From: Lysobacter panacisoli
GTDB lineage: Bacteria; Pseudomonadota; Gammaproteobacteria; Xanthomonadales; Xanthomonadaceae
Direction of reading: 5' to 3'
Length of the DNA: 64,000 nucleotides
Assembly: GCF_009765165.1 (NCBI RefSeq)
Contig: NZ_VLNU01000001.1
Span: 2,159,001 to 2,223,000, forward strand
The position numbers and the translations under genes are program-made. This document shows positions 8,888 through 17,084 of the stretch, in pieces; the stretch's first letter is position 1; each line of letters starts with the position of its first letter. A model generated the notes under the pieces. It was not told the DNA's origin and made no database searches. It worked only from the letters and a program-made list of their open reading frames with translations.

Positions 8888-10047
8888 GGTGTCGGGCCTT
8901 TGACGGGCGTCCCGGCGGCGGCTTCACCGTCGGCCAGCACCGCGTCCACGGCGACGTCGCCCAGCTGCGGCATCGGCCCGTGCGAACGGTGCCAGCGCTT
9001 GATCTGGTAGACGTAGGACAGGACCTGCGCGACGGCCGCGTAGAGCTTCACCGGGATCTCCTGGTCGATCTGCGCATGCCGATACAAGGCGCGTGCCAAA
9101 GGCGGCGCTTCCACCACGGTGATCCGGTGCTTGCCGGCGATGTCGCGGATCATCAGGGCGATCTCGTCCACGCCCTTGGCCACGACCTTGGGCGCGCGCA
9201 TCGCGCCGGCCTCGTACTTCAGGGCCACGGCGTAGTGGGTCGGGTTGGTCACGACCACGTCGGCGGTGGGCACCGCTTCCATCGTCTGCCGGCGCGACAT
9301 CTGCGAGGCGATCTGGCGCACGCGCGCCTTCACTTCCGGGTTGCCCTCGCTTTCCTTGTACTCGTCGCGCAGCTCCTGCTTGGTCATCTTCAGGCGGTTG
9401 CGGTACGACCAGTGCTGCCAGGGCACGTCGATCAGCGCCAGCACGCCGAGCGCGCCGACCATCGCCAGCACCGCCTTGCTGATCAGCCCGAGCCCGGAAC
9501 CGACCGCGGTCTGCAGCGGCTGGTTCGCCATCGCCAGCAGCTGGGTGAACGCGCCGTGCACCACCAGCCCGGCGAGGCCGCCGATCAGCACCACGCGCAG
9601 CATCGAGCGCACCAGCTCGGCCAGGCTTTCCTTGCCGTACATGCGCTTGAAACCGTTGAGCGGACTCATGCGCGCGAAATCCGGCGCCAGCGACTTGCTG
9701 GCGAAGCGCAGCCCGCCCATCACCGCCGGCGCGATGAAGCACGCCCCGAGCGCGGCCAGCAGCACCGGCAGCATCGGCAACAGCAGGCCGCCGAGCAGCT
9801 TCGCCACGTGCGGCAGGAAACGGTCGTGCTGGCCGAGCAGGGCCGGATCGAGCGTCAGTGCATCGCGCAGCCAATCCTGTGAGGCGCTGCCGATGTGCGA
9901 ACCGGTCGCGACCAGCGTCGCCGCCGCGCAGCCCAGCACCGCCACGTTGCCCAGTTCGCGCGATCGCGGGACGTCGCCGCGTTCGCGCGCCTCGCGCAAT
10001 CGTTTTTCTGATGGCTGTTCGGTGCGGTCTTCCTGATCTTCGGCCAT
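8884..10047 (-). CDS. flhB: Flagellar export switch protein FlhB
   Basis: FlhB is the export-apparatus component whose autocleavage at NPTH switches secretion from rod/hook to filament substrates. The 387-residue protein shows the N-terminal motif EDRTEQPSEKRLREARERG, four membrane segments, and the cleavage motif in VVTNPTHYAVALKY near residue 266. It is the first gene of the flhB-A-F-G-fliA-cheYZA unit, with a sigma-54 element 32 bp upstream. The last ~30 residues after YQIKRWHRSH are non-conserved and Ala/Gly/Pro-rich. Confidence 0.96.
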   Translation of the reverse strand: MAEDQEDRTEQPSEKRLREARERGDVPRSRELGNVAVLGCAAATLVATGSHIGSASQDWLRDALTLDPALLGQHDRFLPHVAKLLGGLLLPMLPVLLAALGACFIAPAVMGGLRFASKSLAPDFARMSPLNGFKRMYGKESLAELVRSMLRVVLIGGLAGLVVHGAFTQLLAMANQPLQTAVGSGLGLISKAVLAMVGALGVLALIDVPWQHWSYRNRLKMTKQELRDEYKESEGNPEVKARVRQIASQMSRRQTMEAVPTADVVVTNPTHYAVALKYEAGAMRAPKVVAKGVDEIALMIRDIAGKHRITVVEAPPLARALYRHAQIDQEIPVKLYAAVAQVLSYVYQIKRWHRSHGPMPQLGDVAVDAVLADGEAAAGTPVKGPTP

Positions 10048-10078
10048 CGGCTTTCATTCCTCTCGCTAGCCGATCCCT

Positions 10079-10093
10079 GCAGCGAGCGTGCCA
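10079..10093 (-). promoter_or_regulatory. Sigma-54 promoter of flhB
   Basis: The minus strand reads TGGCACGCTCGCTGC, matching TGGCACG-N4-TTGC with one mismatch. It ends 32 bp before the flhB start, the same distance as in the fliE, flgB and flgA elements. Confidence 0.7.
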
Positions 10094-10097
10094 AACG

Positions 10098-10186
10098 TAG
10101 CCCGGGTAAGCGAAGCGCACCCGGGGACTCGTCGTGCGTCAGAGCCTGAGCGCCATCCCGGGTGCGCTTCGCTTACCCGGGCTACG
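10098..10186. repeat. Dispersed palindromic repeat, family A (fliR-flhB gap)
   Basis: Inverted halves (TAGCCCGGGTAAGCGAAGCG and CGCTTCGCTTACCCGGGCTA) surround a unique loop. Further copies are at 22719, 23218, 27558, 37135 and 39968, always between genes. Confidence 0.85.
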
Positions 10187-10195
10187 GCGTGGTCG

Positions 10196-10984
10196 TCAGG
10201 CGGTCAGCGCACGCGCCGCGTTGAACGCCTCGTCGAACAGGCGCTCCACCGGTCCCTGCAGTTCGCGTGCCATAAGCATCAGCAGCAGCAGGCCGACCAG
10301 CAGCGCGACCGGCAGGCCGAGCTGCATCGGGTTGAGCTGCGGCGCCGCACGCGCCAGCACGCCGAACGCGAGGTTCACCGCCAGCAGCGCCACCACCACC
10401 GGCAACGCCAGCAGCAGGCCGGCCTGCAGGCAGGTCGAGAAGAACGTCGGCACGATCGACAGGAACTGCGGCACGTCGGCCATCGGCGTGCCCAGCGGCA
10501 GCGCGTGGTAGCTGTCGAGCAGCAGCTTCACCAGCGCCAGGTGGCCGTCGAAGGTGAAGAACAGCAGGCCGAACACGAGGTAGAACCACTGTGCCAGCAC
10601 CGGCGAGGACGCGCCGCTGAGCGGATCGGCCATCGTCGCGAACGACAGGCCCATGCCCTGCGACACGAGTTCGCCCGCGAACTGTCCCGCCTCGAACGCC
10701 AGGCGCAGCATCAATCCGATCGCGATGCCGACGGCGAACTCGCGCAGCACGGTGAGCGCGGTGGCGGCATCCACGCCCGCCGGAGGCGGCGTCGGCAGCA
10801 GCGCCGACAGCGCGCCGGCCAGCGCCAGCGTGATCATCAACCGCGCGCGCATCGGCATGCTGCGTCCGCCGATCATCGGCAGCGCCTGCATCGCCGCGCC
10901 GATGCGGATCGCATGCCACAGCACGGTGCCGAGCATGCCGAACAGGTTGAGGCCGTCGATGACGGTGCCGGTGACGGGTTCCAT
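10196..10984 (-). CDS. fliR: Flagellar export gate protein FliR
   Basis: FliR joins FliP and FliQ in the helical export-gate pore. The 262-residue protein is very hydrophobic with about six membrane segments and family stretches such as RIGAAMQALPMIGGRSMPMR and FAVGIAIGLMLRLAFEAGQF. It is the last gene of the fliL-M-N-O-P-Q-R series and is separated from fliQ by 193 bp of repeats. It is followed by a family A palindrome and then the sigma-54 promoter of flhB, so the two units are probably transcribed separately. Confidence 0.94.
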   Translation of the reverse strand: MEPVTGTVIDGLNLFGMLGTVLWHAIRIGAAMQALPMIGGRSMPMRARLMITLALAGALSALLPTPPPAGVDAATALTVLREFAVGIAIGLMLRLAFEAGQFAGELVSQGMGLSFATMADPLSGASSPVLAQWFYLVFGLLFFTFDGHLALVKLLLDSYHALPLGTPMADVPQFLSIVPTFFSTCLQAGLLLALPVVVALLAVNLAFGVLARAAPQLNPMQLGLPVALLVGLLLLMLMARELQGPVERLFDEAFNAARALTA

Positions 10985-10985
10985 T

Positions 10986-11164
10986 ACCCCTCACCCTGGC
11001 GCTTCGCGCCTGTCCCTCCCCCGCAAGGGGGGAGGGCAACGCAAGGTGTGTTGAGGGCAACGCAAGGTGTGTTGAGGGCAACGCTGCGCACGTCGAGCAC
11101 AGTTGCTTCTCCCTCTCCCCTTGCGGGAGAGGGACAGGCTCGCGAAGCGAGCCAGGGAGAGGGG
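10986..11164. repeat. Family C palindrome with a 21-bp tandem duplication
   Basis: Two family C arms (10986-11036 and 11109-11164) flank a perfect tandem repeat of a 21-bp unit beginning GAGGGCAACGCAAGG (11032-11052 and 11053-11073, with a partial third). It splits fliQ from fliR, genes that are usually adjacent. Confidence 0.75.
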
Positions 11165-11177
11165 CGCGGCCGTTCCA

Positions 11178-11447
11178 TCAGCCGACTAGGTGCGGAATCC
11201 GATGGAACAGATCCGTCGTGAACGCCACCAGCTTGCCGAGCAGGAAATGCCCGGTCAGCGCCAGTGTCGCCACTAGCGCCACCGCCTTCACGACGAAGCC
11301 GATGGTGGGCTCGTTGAGCTGCGTGGCGGCCTGGATCACGCCCACCAGCACGCCGACCACGAGCACCGCGATCAGCGGCGGTGCGCCCAGCATCAGCGCC
11401 ATCTGCAGGCCGCGGCCGATCTCGGTGAGTGCGGTTTCGGGCGTCAT
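11178..11447 (-). CDS. fliQ: Flagellar export gate protein FliQ
   Basis: FliQ is the small two-helix subunit of the export gate. The 89-residue length and hydrophobic hairpin are exactly those of the family, with LIAVLVVGVLVGVIQAATQL and the conserved NEPTIGFVVKAVAL. It starts 4 bp after the fliP stop, implying coupled translation. Confidence 0.95.
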   Translation of the reverse strand: MTPETALTEIGRGLQMALMLGAPPLIAVLVVGVLVGVIQAATQLNEPTIGFVVKAVALVATLALTGHFLLGKLVAFTTDLFHRIPHLVG

Positions 11448-11451
11448 GGCA

Positions 11452-12282
11452 TCACACCGGGTTGAAGCTGGCCGCGAGCGATCCGACCACCAGCACCCAG
11501 CCGTCCACCAGCACGAACAGCAGGATCTTGAACGGCGCCGAGATCAGCATCGGCGAGAGCATCATCATGCCCATCGACATCAGCACGCTCGCCACCACCA
11601 GGTCGATGATCACGAACGGGATGTAGATCAGGAACGCGATCTCGAACGCGGTCTTCAGCTCGCTGGTCAGGAACGACGCGGCGAGCACGCTGAACGGCAC
11701 GTCCTGCGGCGTCGCGTACGGGCCGCTGTTGGACAGGCCCGCGAACGTCATCAGGTCGGTCTCGCGGATCTGCGCCAGCATGAAGCCGCGGAACGGCTCC
11801 GACGCGGCGGTCCATGCGCTGCGGAAATCCATCTGGTTGTTGAGGTAGGGCGCGATGCCCGCGGCCCAGGCCTGGTCGAACACCGGCATCATCACCATCG
11901 CGGTGAGGAACAACGCCAGCGCCAGCAGCACCTGGTTGCTCGGCGTCTGCCCGGTGCCGAGCGCCTGCCGCAGCAGGCCCAGCACGATGATGATGCGGGT
12001 GAACGCGGTCAGTCCCAGCAACGCCGCCGGCAGCAGCGTGATGCCGGTCATCAGCAGCAGCACCTGCATCGGCATGCTGACCGGCTCGCCTCCGATCTTG
12101 CCGACCGTCACCGCCGGCAACGGCTGCGACAGTGCCGCCGCCGCGCTCGGCGATGCCGACGGATCGACGACGGCCGGCGCGCTCTGCGCGAAGGCGGGCA
12201 GGGCGAACATCAGTGCGAACAGCAGCGTGGCCAGGAGCGCCAGCGCGATAGAGCGTTGGGAGATCCGCGTCCGGCTCGTCAT
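11452..12282 (-). CDS. fliP: Flagellar export gate protein FliP
   Basis: FliP is the main pore subunit of the flagellar export gate. The 276-residue product has a cleavable signal peptide (ALLATLLFALMFALPAFA), four further membrane segments and family motifs TGITLLPAALLGLTAFTRI and GQTPSNQVLLALALFLTAM. The only reasonable start before the signal peptide is the ATG at 12282; it lies in the end of a family B repeat (GCGGGAATGACG), and I see no good Shine-Dalgarno sequence. A much longer open frame upstream runs antisense-like through fliO and is not real. Confidence 0.93.
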   Translation of the reverse strand: MTSRTRISQRSIALALLATLLFALMFALPAFAQSAPAVVDPSASPSAAAALSQPLPAVTVGKIGGEPVSMPMQVLLLMTGITLLPAALLGLTAFTRIIIVLGLLRQALGTGQTPSNQVLLALALFLTAMVMMPVFDQAWAAGIAPYLNNQMDFRSAWTAASEPFRGFMLAQIRETDLMTFAGLSNSGPYATPQDVPFSVLAASFLTSELKTAFEIAFLIYIPFVIIDLVVASVLMSMGMMMLSPMLISAPFKILLFVLVDGWVLVVGSLAASFNPV

Positions 12283-12378
12283 TCCCGCGAAGGCCGGAAT
12301 CCATGCATCCGGTATGTCACGGCTTCCGGAAGGCGTGATGCTCCTGACGGTTGGATCCCCGCCTTTGCGGGGATGACG
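12278..12378. repeat. Dispersed palindromic repeat, family B (fliO-fliP gap)
   Basis: Inverted halves with CATTCCCGCGAAGGCCGGAA and TCCCCGCCTTTGCGGGGATG flank a unique centre. The left half overlaps the fliP start codon. Confidence 0.8.
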
Positions 12379-12404
12379 TACTGAATGGGTGAGGGCGCGG
12401 GAAA

Positions 12405-13046
12405 TCACGGCTTCTTTCCGAAATGCTGGGCGAGCAGTTGCGCGAACGGGGTCGCGATGTTCTGCCCCTGCGAAGGCTGTGCCACGGGCAGCGGCGCATC
12501 GAGCGTGTGCAGGTGGCGGATGCCGGAGGAGCTCACGCCCAGCAGCAGCTGCGTCGAGCCGGCCTCGACCACGACCACGCGGTCGCGCGGACCCAGCGCG
12601 AGCGAGCCGACCACGCGCAGCGCGTTGTTCGACGCGCGACCGACGCCCGGCATGCGCCGTGCGAGCCAGCCCAGTCCGAGGATCAGCGAGACGACGAGGA
12701 TCAGCGCGAACACCGCACCGCCGATGCCGGGGCCGTCGGAGGGCTTGGCGAAGGCGGGTGCCTTCTGCGGTTGTGCGATCGTCGCCGTATGCGTTCTTGC
12801 GCCTGCCCCCGCTTGCAGAGGGAGGCTGGGAGTGACTGGCGAGGCGCTTTGCGCCGAGGCTTGTGGCGATGCGTTCGCCGCAAGCGGCCCGCATCCCTCG
12901 CCAACGCTCCCCTGCGCGCAGGGCAGGGCGTTATCTGCCTGAGCAACCGATGCCGCGACCGGCGTCGGCGGCGCCGCAGGAGCATCCACTGCGCTGACCC
13001 CGACCGCGACGGTGCGGTCGGACTGCGCCGCGCCGTCCGCGCTCAT
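12405..13046 (-). CDS. fliO: Flagellar protein FliO
   Basis: FliO is a membrane protein that helps assemble the FliP ring. The 213-residue product has a single membrane segment (GGAVFALILVVSLILGLGWL, about residues 109-128) and a cytoplasmic C-terminal domain (VVGSLALGPRDRVVVVEAG) typical of FliO. The N-terminal ~105 residues are low-complexity and longer than in most homologues; part of them (12797-12940) resembles a repeat pair. The ATG overlaps the fliN stop as ATGA, supporting the start. Function rests on the C-terminal domain and position between fliN and fliP. Confidence 0.85.
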   Translation of the reverse strand: MSADGAAQSDRTVAVGVSAVDAPAAPPTPVAASVAQADNALPCAQGSVGEGCGPLAANASPQASAQSASPVTPSLPLQAGAGARTHTATIAQPQKAPAFAKPSDGPGIGGAVFALILVVSLILGLGWLARRMPGVGRASNNALRVVGSLALGPRDRVVVVEAGSTQLLLGVSSSGIRHLHTLDAPLPVAQPSQGQNIATPFAQLLAQHFGKKP

Positions 13047-13378
13047 CGCAGCCTCTTGATGCGCTCGGCCGGGCTGACGACGTCGGTCAGGCGCACGCCG
13101 AAGCGGTCGTTGACCACGACCACCTCGCCCTGTGCGATCAGCGTGCCGTTGACGTACAGGTCCAGCGGTTCGCCGGCACCGCGCTCCAGTTCCACCACCG
13201 AGCCCTGGTTGAGCTGCAGCAGGTTGCGGATCGGGATGCGCGCGCGGCCGACTTCCAGCGACAGCGTCACCGGCACGTCGAGGATCACGTCCAGGTTGAG
13301 GTCGCTGGCGATGCCGCCCTCGTTGGTCAGCGGGTCGAAGGCAGCGCGTGCGGCGGAGTCGTTGGAGTTCATCGGCAT
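13043..13378 (-). CDS. fliN: Flagellar switch protein FliN
   Basis: FliN forms the lower C ring with FliM and binds CheY-P. The 111-residue protein has a short N-terminal tail and the SpoA domain (LDVILDVPVTLSLEVGRARI; LLQLNQGSVVELERGAGEPL; LVARGEVVVV-like VNGTLIAQGEVVVVNDRFGV). The ATG at 13378 shares its A with the fliM TGA stop (TGATG), a classic coupled arrangement; a second ATG two codons later is possible. Confidence 0.94.
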   Translation of the reverse strand: MPMNSNDSAARAAFDPLTNEGGIASDLNLDVILDVPVTLSLEVGRARIPIRNLLQLNQGSVVELERGAGEPLDLYVNGTLIAQGEVVVVNDRFGVRLTDVVSPAERIKRLR

Positions 13379-14412
13379 CAGGCCTGGGTGAGCGCGGCGT
13401 GGACCGCGATGGAATCGGGATTGGTGGGGTCGAACGCCGGCTTCTCGCGCACCGCGTGCACGGCGTTGACCTTGATGGCGTTGCGGCCGTTGTGCGTGCC
13501 GAACTCGCCGGAGAACAGCGGCATCTGCTCGACCTTCAGCGTCGCCGTGCGCGGGATGTCGATCGGGATCACGTCGCCCACGCGCAGGCGGCACAGCTCG
13601 CGCAGGCTGATCGCGCGCTGCGCCAGTACGCTGGACAACTCGATCTCCGCATCGTGGAGCTGCGAGCGCAACGCCACCGTCCAGCTCTCGTCGCGCTCGA
13701 TGCGGTCGCTCTGTACGCCGGCGTCGAGCGCCTCGCGGATCGGTTCGAGCATCGCGTAGGGCAGCGACACGTGGAACTCGCCACCGCCGCCTTCCAGTTC
13801 GACATGGAAACGGCACACGACGATGTACTCGCGCGGGCTGATGATGTTGGCGAAGTGCGGGTTGACCTCGGAATTGAGGTATTCGAACTCCACCGGCATC
13901 ACCGGCGCCCAGGCTTCCACCAGATCGGAGAAGGTCTGCTTGAGCAGCAGCTGGATCACGCGCATCTCGGTCGGCGTGAACTCGCGACCTTCGATGCGCG
14001 TGTGGTACTTGCCCGAGCCGCCGAAGAAGTTGTCGACTACAGTGAACACCAGGCGCGGCTCGAACATCACCAGCGCGGTGCCGCGCAGCGGCTTCATCTT
14101 CACCAGGTTGAGGTTGGTCGGCACCTGCAGCGAATGCATGTATTCGCCGAAACGGATCAGGTCGATGCCGCGCACCGACAGGTCGGCCGAGCGGCGCAGC
14201 AGGTTGAACAGGCCGATGCGCCAGGTACGGGCGAAGCGCTCGTTGATCATCTCCAGCGTCGGCAGCTTGCCGCGGACGATGCGGTCCTGGCTGGCGAAGT
14301 CGTAGTTGCGCGCCTCGCCCGGCGCCGCCGGCGGTTCGGTTTCCACCGCACCGCTGTCGACGCCGTGCAGCAGGGCATCGATCTCGTCCTGTGAGAGCAG
14401 GTCGCTCATCAT
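13378..14412 (-). CDS. fliM: Flagellar switch protein FliM
   Basis: FliM is the middle C-ring protein that binds CheY-P and links FliG to FliN. The 344-residue product starts with the CheY-binding segment MSDLLSQDEIDALLHGV, continues with a CheC-like middle domain and ends in a SpoA domain (LCRLRVGDVIPIDIPRTATL). Two adjacent ATGs (14412, 14409) exist; AGGAAG lies 8 bases before the first. It follows fliL with a 28-bp gap. Confidence 0.95.
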   Translation of the reverse strand: MMSDLLSQDEIDALLHGVDSGAVETEPPAAPGEARNYDFASQDRIVRGKLPTLEMINERFARTWRIGLFNLLRRSADLSVRGIDLIRFGEYMHSLQVPTNLNLVKMKPLRGTALVMFEPRLVFTVVDNFFGGSGKYHTRIEGREFTPTEMRVIQLLLKQTFSDLVEAWAPVMPVEFEYLNSEVNPHFANIISPREYIVVCRFHVELEGGGGEFHVSLPYAMLEPIREALDAGVQSDRIERDESWTVALRSQLHDAEIELSSVLAQRAISLRELCRLRVGDVIPIDIPRTATLKVEQMPLFSGEFGTHNGRNAIKVNAVHAVREKPAFDPTNPDSIAVHAALTQA

Positions 14413-14440
14413 CGCGGTCGCTTCCTGTCGGTGGCGTCGG

Positions 14441-14935
14441 TCACTGCGTGACGAGGCTGGTGAAGAACACCGCCTCGACCTTGTTCGGCGCACGCTCGGA
14501 CTTGAGCACGCCGCGCACTTCGGCGAGGGCCTGCTCCTGCAGGCGTTCCTTGGCGGTGCGCTGGGCGAGCTGCGCGGCGGTCTGCTGGCCGAACAGCAGC
14601 AGCAGGCGATTGCGGATCGCCGGGCTGTGCAGTTCCAGTGCGGCGCCGGTGGCTTCGTCGCGGGTCATCACCTGCACGTCGGCCTGCAGGTAGCGCACCG
14701 AGCCGGTGTCGGCGAGGTTCACCACGAACGCCGGCTCCAGCGCGTAGTAGCGCGCCGGCGCCACGGCCGCGGGCGTCTTCGCCCCGGCCTGCGTCTCGCC
14801 TGCGTGGCGACCTTCCAGGAACCACCAGGCGCCGGCGGCGGCCATGCCGACCAGCAGCAGCGCGATCAGGATCCACAGCGCCAGGTTGTTGCTGCGCGGC
14901 GGAGGAGGAGCGGCGTTGGCGGCGGGCTTGGACAT
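14441..14935 (-). CDS. fliL: Flagellar basal-body protein FliL
   Basis: FliL is a single-pass membrane protein associated with the MS ring and stators. The 164-residue product has a Pro/Ala-rich cytoplasmic start, one membrane segment (LALWILIALLLVGMAAAGAW) and a periplasmic domain with YYALEPAFVVNLADTGSVRY and YLQADVQVMTRD. The ATG at 14935 is used because the longer frame upstream is repeat-derived. It heads the fliL-R series after a 407-bp repeat-filled gap. Confidence 0.93.
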   Translation of the reverse strand: MSKPAANAAPPPPRSNNLALWILIALLLVGMAAAGAWWFLEGRHAGETQAGAKTPAAVAPARYYALEPAFVVNLADTGSVRYLQADVQVMTRDEATGAALELHSPAIRNRLLLLFGQQTAAQLAQRTAKERLQEQALAEVRGVLKSERAPNKVEAVFFTSLVTQ

Positions 14936-15342
14936 GCGGCGGATCCGGCGGATGGGGAATGCCGTGTCCGTGCAAGCGGTGTGCCGCAGGGTTTCCCTTC
15001 TCCCCTTGAGGGAGAAGGTGCCCGAAGGGCGGAAGAGGGGGCGCGCGAAGCGCGTGCCCAACCCCTCTCCCTGGCCGACTGCGTCGGCCTGTCCCTCTCA
15101 GCTCTGCACTCCCTGCGGTCGCCGCAAGGGGAGAGGGAAACGCAGGTGAACCTGTGGGAAAGGGAAACGCAGTGCGCTTCGTTGCGATCGCGCGTCAGTG
15201 CTGCCGCCGCTTCTTCCTTCTCCCCTCGTGGGAGAAGGTGCCCGAAGGGCGGAAGAGGGGGTGGCGGCGCAGCCGCCGGTCTTTTGACGCGCCGCGCGCG
15301 CCAGACTCCCGTCAGTCGCCCGGCGCGTTCATCCGTCGTCCG
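14936..15342. repeat. 407-bp gap between fliK and fliL: family C repeats
   Basis: It holds one complete family C palindrome (14996-15141) and one half-unit (15214-15260). I find no convincing sigma-54 or sigma-28 element, so fliL-R may be read through from fliE-K or use a housekeeping promoter. No gene is visible. Confidence 0.7.
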
Positions 15343-16635
15343 TCAGGCGTACTCATCCAGCAGTCCGCGCGTGGCACGCGCGGCCAGGCCCGGCGTCCAC
15401 CCGGCGTCATTGCCGCGCTCGCCGCCGTTCCCCGCCGGTGTCGAACCGGAGGCCTGCCCGCTCGACGCCTGCTGTTCGCCAGGCTGGCGCTGGCCGACAT
15501 CGGCATGGCCGAGCTGCAGTCCCTGCTGGCCCAGCATGTCGCGCAGGCGCGGCAGGCTGGATTCGAGCGCCTGGCGCACGTCGGCCTGCGCGCTGTGGAA
15601 TTCGGCGTTGACGCGGTTGCCGTCCAGCTGCAGGCGTACGTCGATGGTGCCCAGATGGTCGGGGCTGACACGGATCTCGGCGTGGCCGACGCGCTGTTCG
15701 GCCATCCACGCGATGCGCGAACCGAAGCCGTCGTCGAATCCGGCATCCAGACCCAGTGGCTGGTTCGCGGCGACCGCGGCGGCGGTGGCGCGGGACAGCG
15801 GATGCACCGTGGCCGAGGCGATGGTCAGCGGCGTCGTGGGCGCGCTCGCGGCATCGTCGACGGCACTTGCGGTCAGGGCGGTCTCTGTCGCGTTCGCATC
15901 GCCATCGTTGGCGGCCGCGGCGCCCATCGCCATCGCGAAGGCCGCAGTGGCCTCGCCTTCGACCGGAGCAGCCGCGGACTGCGACGCGGCAGTCGGCAGC
16001 GCGGGCAACGGCGTCTTCGCGGTGTTGCCGGCGGCGCGCGGATCGAGTGTGCCGGTGAGGACGGTATCGGTCGGCGCAAGCGTCGATGCCGCGTCGGCGG
16101 CGGGCACGGGCGCGACGGCGGTCGCACCGGCGAGGCCGTTGAGCAGCGCGAGCAGCTGCTCAGGAAGCGTTGCCGGTGCGGCAGCGGGCGTGGCGCTCGC
16201 CGTCGTCGTGTTGTCGGACGAATCGGCCGTGGCCGAGGTTCCGGCCGGGGCCGTTTCGGCCGTCGCGGTGTCGCGCTCGGTGCTGTCCGTACTGTCGGTC
16301 GATGCGCCGTCGTCACTCTTCGATTCGGCGCGACGCGGACCGTCGTCGCTGCGCGATTCCTGCGTCTTCGTGTCGTTCTGCGCGCGCTGCCCGCCGTCGT
16401 CGGTCTTGCGCGCTTCGCCCTTGTCGGCGGGACGTTCGTTCTGCGCACGGTGCGACCCCGCCTGCTCCGGCGAACGCGTCTGGGTTTCGCTGCGCGGGGA
16501 CGACTGCATCAGCGCGTCGAAGCCGCCATCGCGGTCGTCGTTACCGCCGTTGCCGGACGACTGCGGCGCATTGCGCGTGGACGACGCGCCGTTCGCGGCG
16601 TTGCTGCCCAGCAGCGAGGAAAACGTGGGGATCAC
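15343..16635 (-). CDS. fliK: Hook-length control protein FliK
   Basis: FliK measures hook length and triggers the FlhB specificity switch. The 430-residue protein is Ala/Thr/Ser/Asp-rich and low-complexity for its first ~310 residues, as expected of the secreted ruler. It then has the Flg_hook domain (RVGHAEIRVSPDHLGTIDVR; LDGNRVNAEFHSAQADVRQA; LPRLRDMLGQQGLQLGHADV). The start is GTG at 16635, overlapping the fliJ stop as GTGA with GGAG just upstream. Identity is from the C-terminal domain and the fliI-fliJ-fliK order. Confidence 0.9.
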   Translation of the reverse strand: MIPTFSSLLGSNAANGASSTRNAPQSSGNGGNDDRDGGFDALMQSSPRSETQTRSPEQAGSHRAQNERPADKGEARKTDDGGQRAQNDTKTQESRSDDGPRRAESKSDDGASTDSTDSTERDTATAETAPAGTSATADSSDNTTTASATPAAAPATLPEQLLALLNGLAGATAVAPVPAADAASTLAPTDTVLTGTLDPRAAGNTAKTPLPALPTAASQSAAAPVEGEATAAFAMAMGAAAANDGDANATETALTASAVDDAASAPTTPLTIASATVHPLSRATAAAVAANQPLGLDAGFDDGFGSRIAWMAEQRVGHAEIRVSPDHLGTIDVRLQLDGNRVNAEFHSAQADVRQALESSLPRLRDMLGQQGLQLGHADVGQRQPGEQQASSGQASGSTPAGNGGERGNDAGWTPGLAARATRGLLDEYA

Positions 16636-17084
16636 TCCGGAGCTCCGTCGTTGCCGTTGCCGCGCACGCGGCGCGCGCCGAGGTCGTCGAGTTCGCGCTG
16701 CACGCGCTGCTCGGCCACGCGCGATTCCTGCGCGCGGTAGCTGTCGGCGAGCTGCCCCAACACCTTGGCGTCGCGGCTGGCGAGCATCAGCCGCGCGCGT
16801 TCGACGTCGCGGTTCTGGCGGCTGCTGTCGACGATGCGGCTCTGCTGGTCCACCGCGGTTTCGAGCTTGGCGCGGAACGCGATGCGGTTGGCGAGCAATG
16901 CCGGGGCGATGGTGGCGTCGGCCGACGGCGCGACGGCGTATTCCTCGGCGTAGCGGCGCAGCGCGTCCAGGCGCTGTTCCTGCTCGGCCAGCTGGCGGTC
17001 GCGCTCGGCGACTTCGCGGGCGGCGGCGTCCTGGCGTTGCTGCATCAGGTTCAGCAGCGGATCGAGTCGTTCCGAGCGGGTCAT
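16632..17084 (-). CDS. fliJ: Flagellar export coiled-coil protein FliJ
   Basis: FliJ is the central stalk of the FliI ATPase and escorts export chaperones. The 150-residue product is almost wholly charged coiled-coil ([20 protein letters not shown]), with normal family length. It overlaps fliI upstream and fliK downstream by 4 bases each. Sequence conservation is low in this family, so position carries much of the call. Confidence 0.9.
   Translation of the reverse strand: MTRSERLDPLLNLMQQRQDAAAREVAERDRQLAEQEQRLDALRRYAEEYAVAPSADATIAPALLANRIAFRAKLETAVDQQSRIVDSSRQNRDVERARLMLASRDAKVLGQLADSYRAQESRVAEQRVQRELDDLGARRVRGNGNDGAPE

Noticed and set aside
11452..12894. 480-codon version of fliP
   Set aside because: The extra N-terminal part is out-of-frame fliO and repeat sequence with no family similarity; the signal peptide begins after the ATG at 12282.
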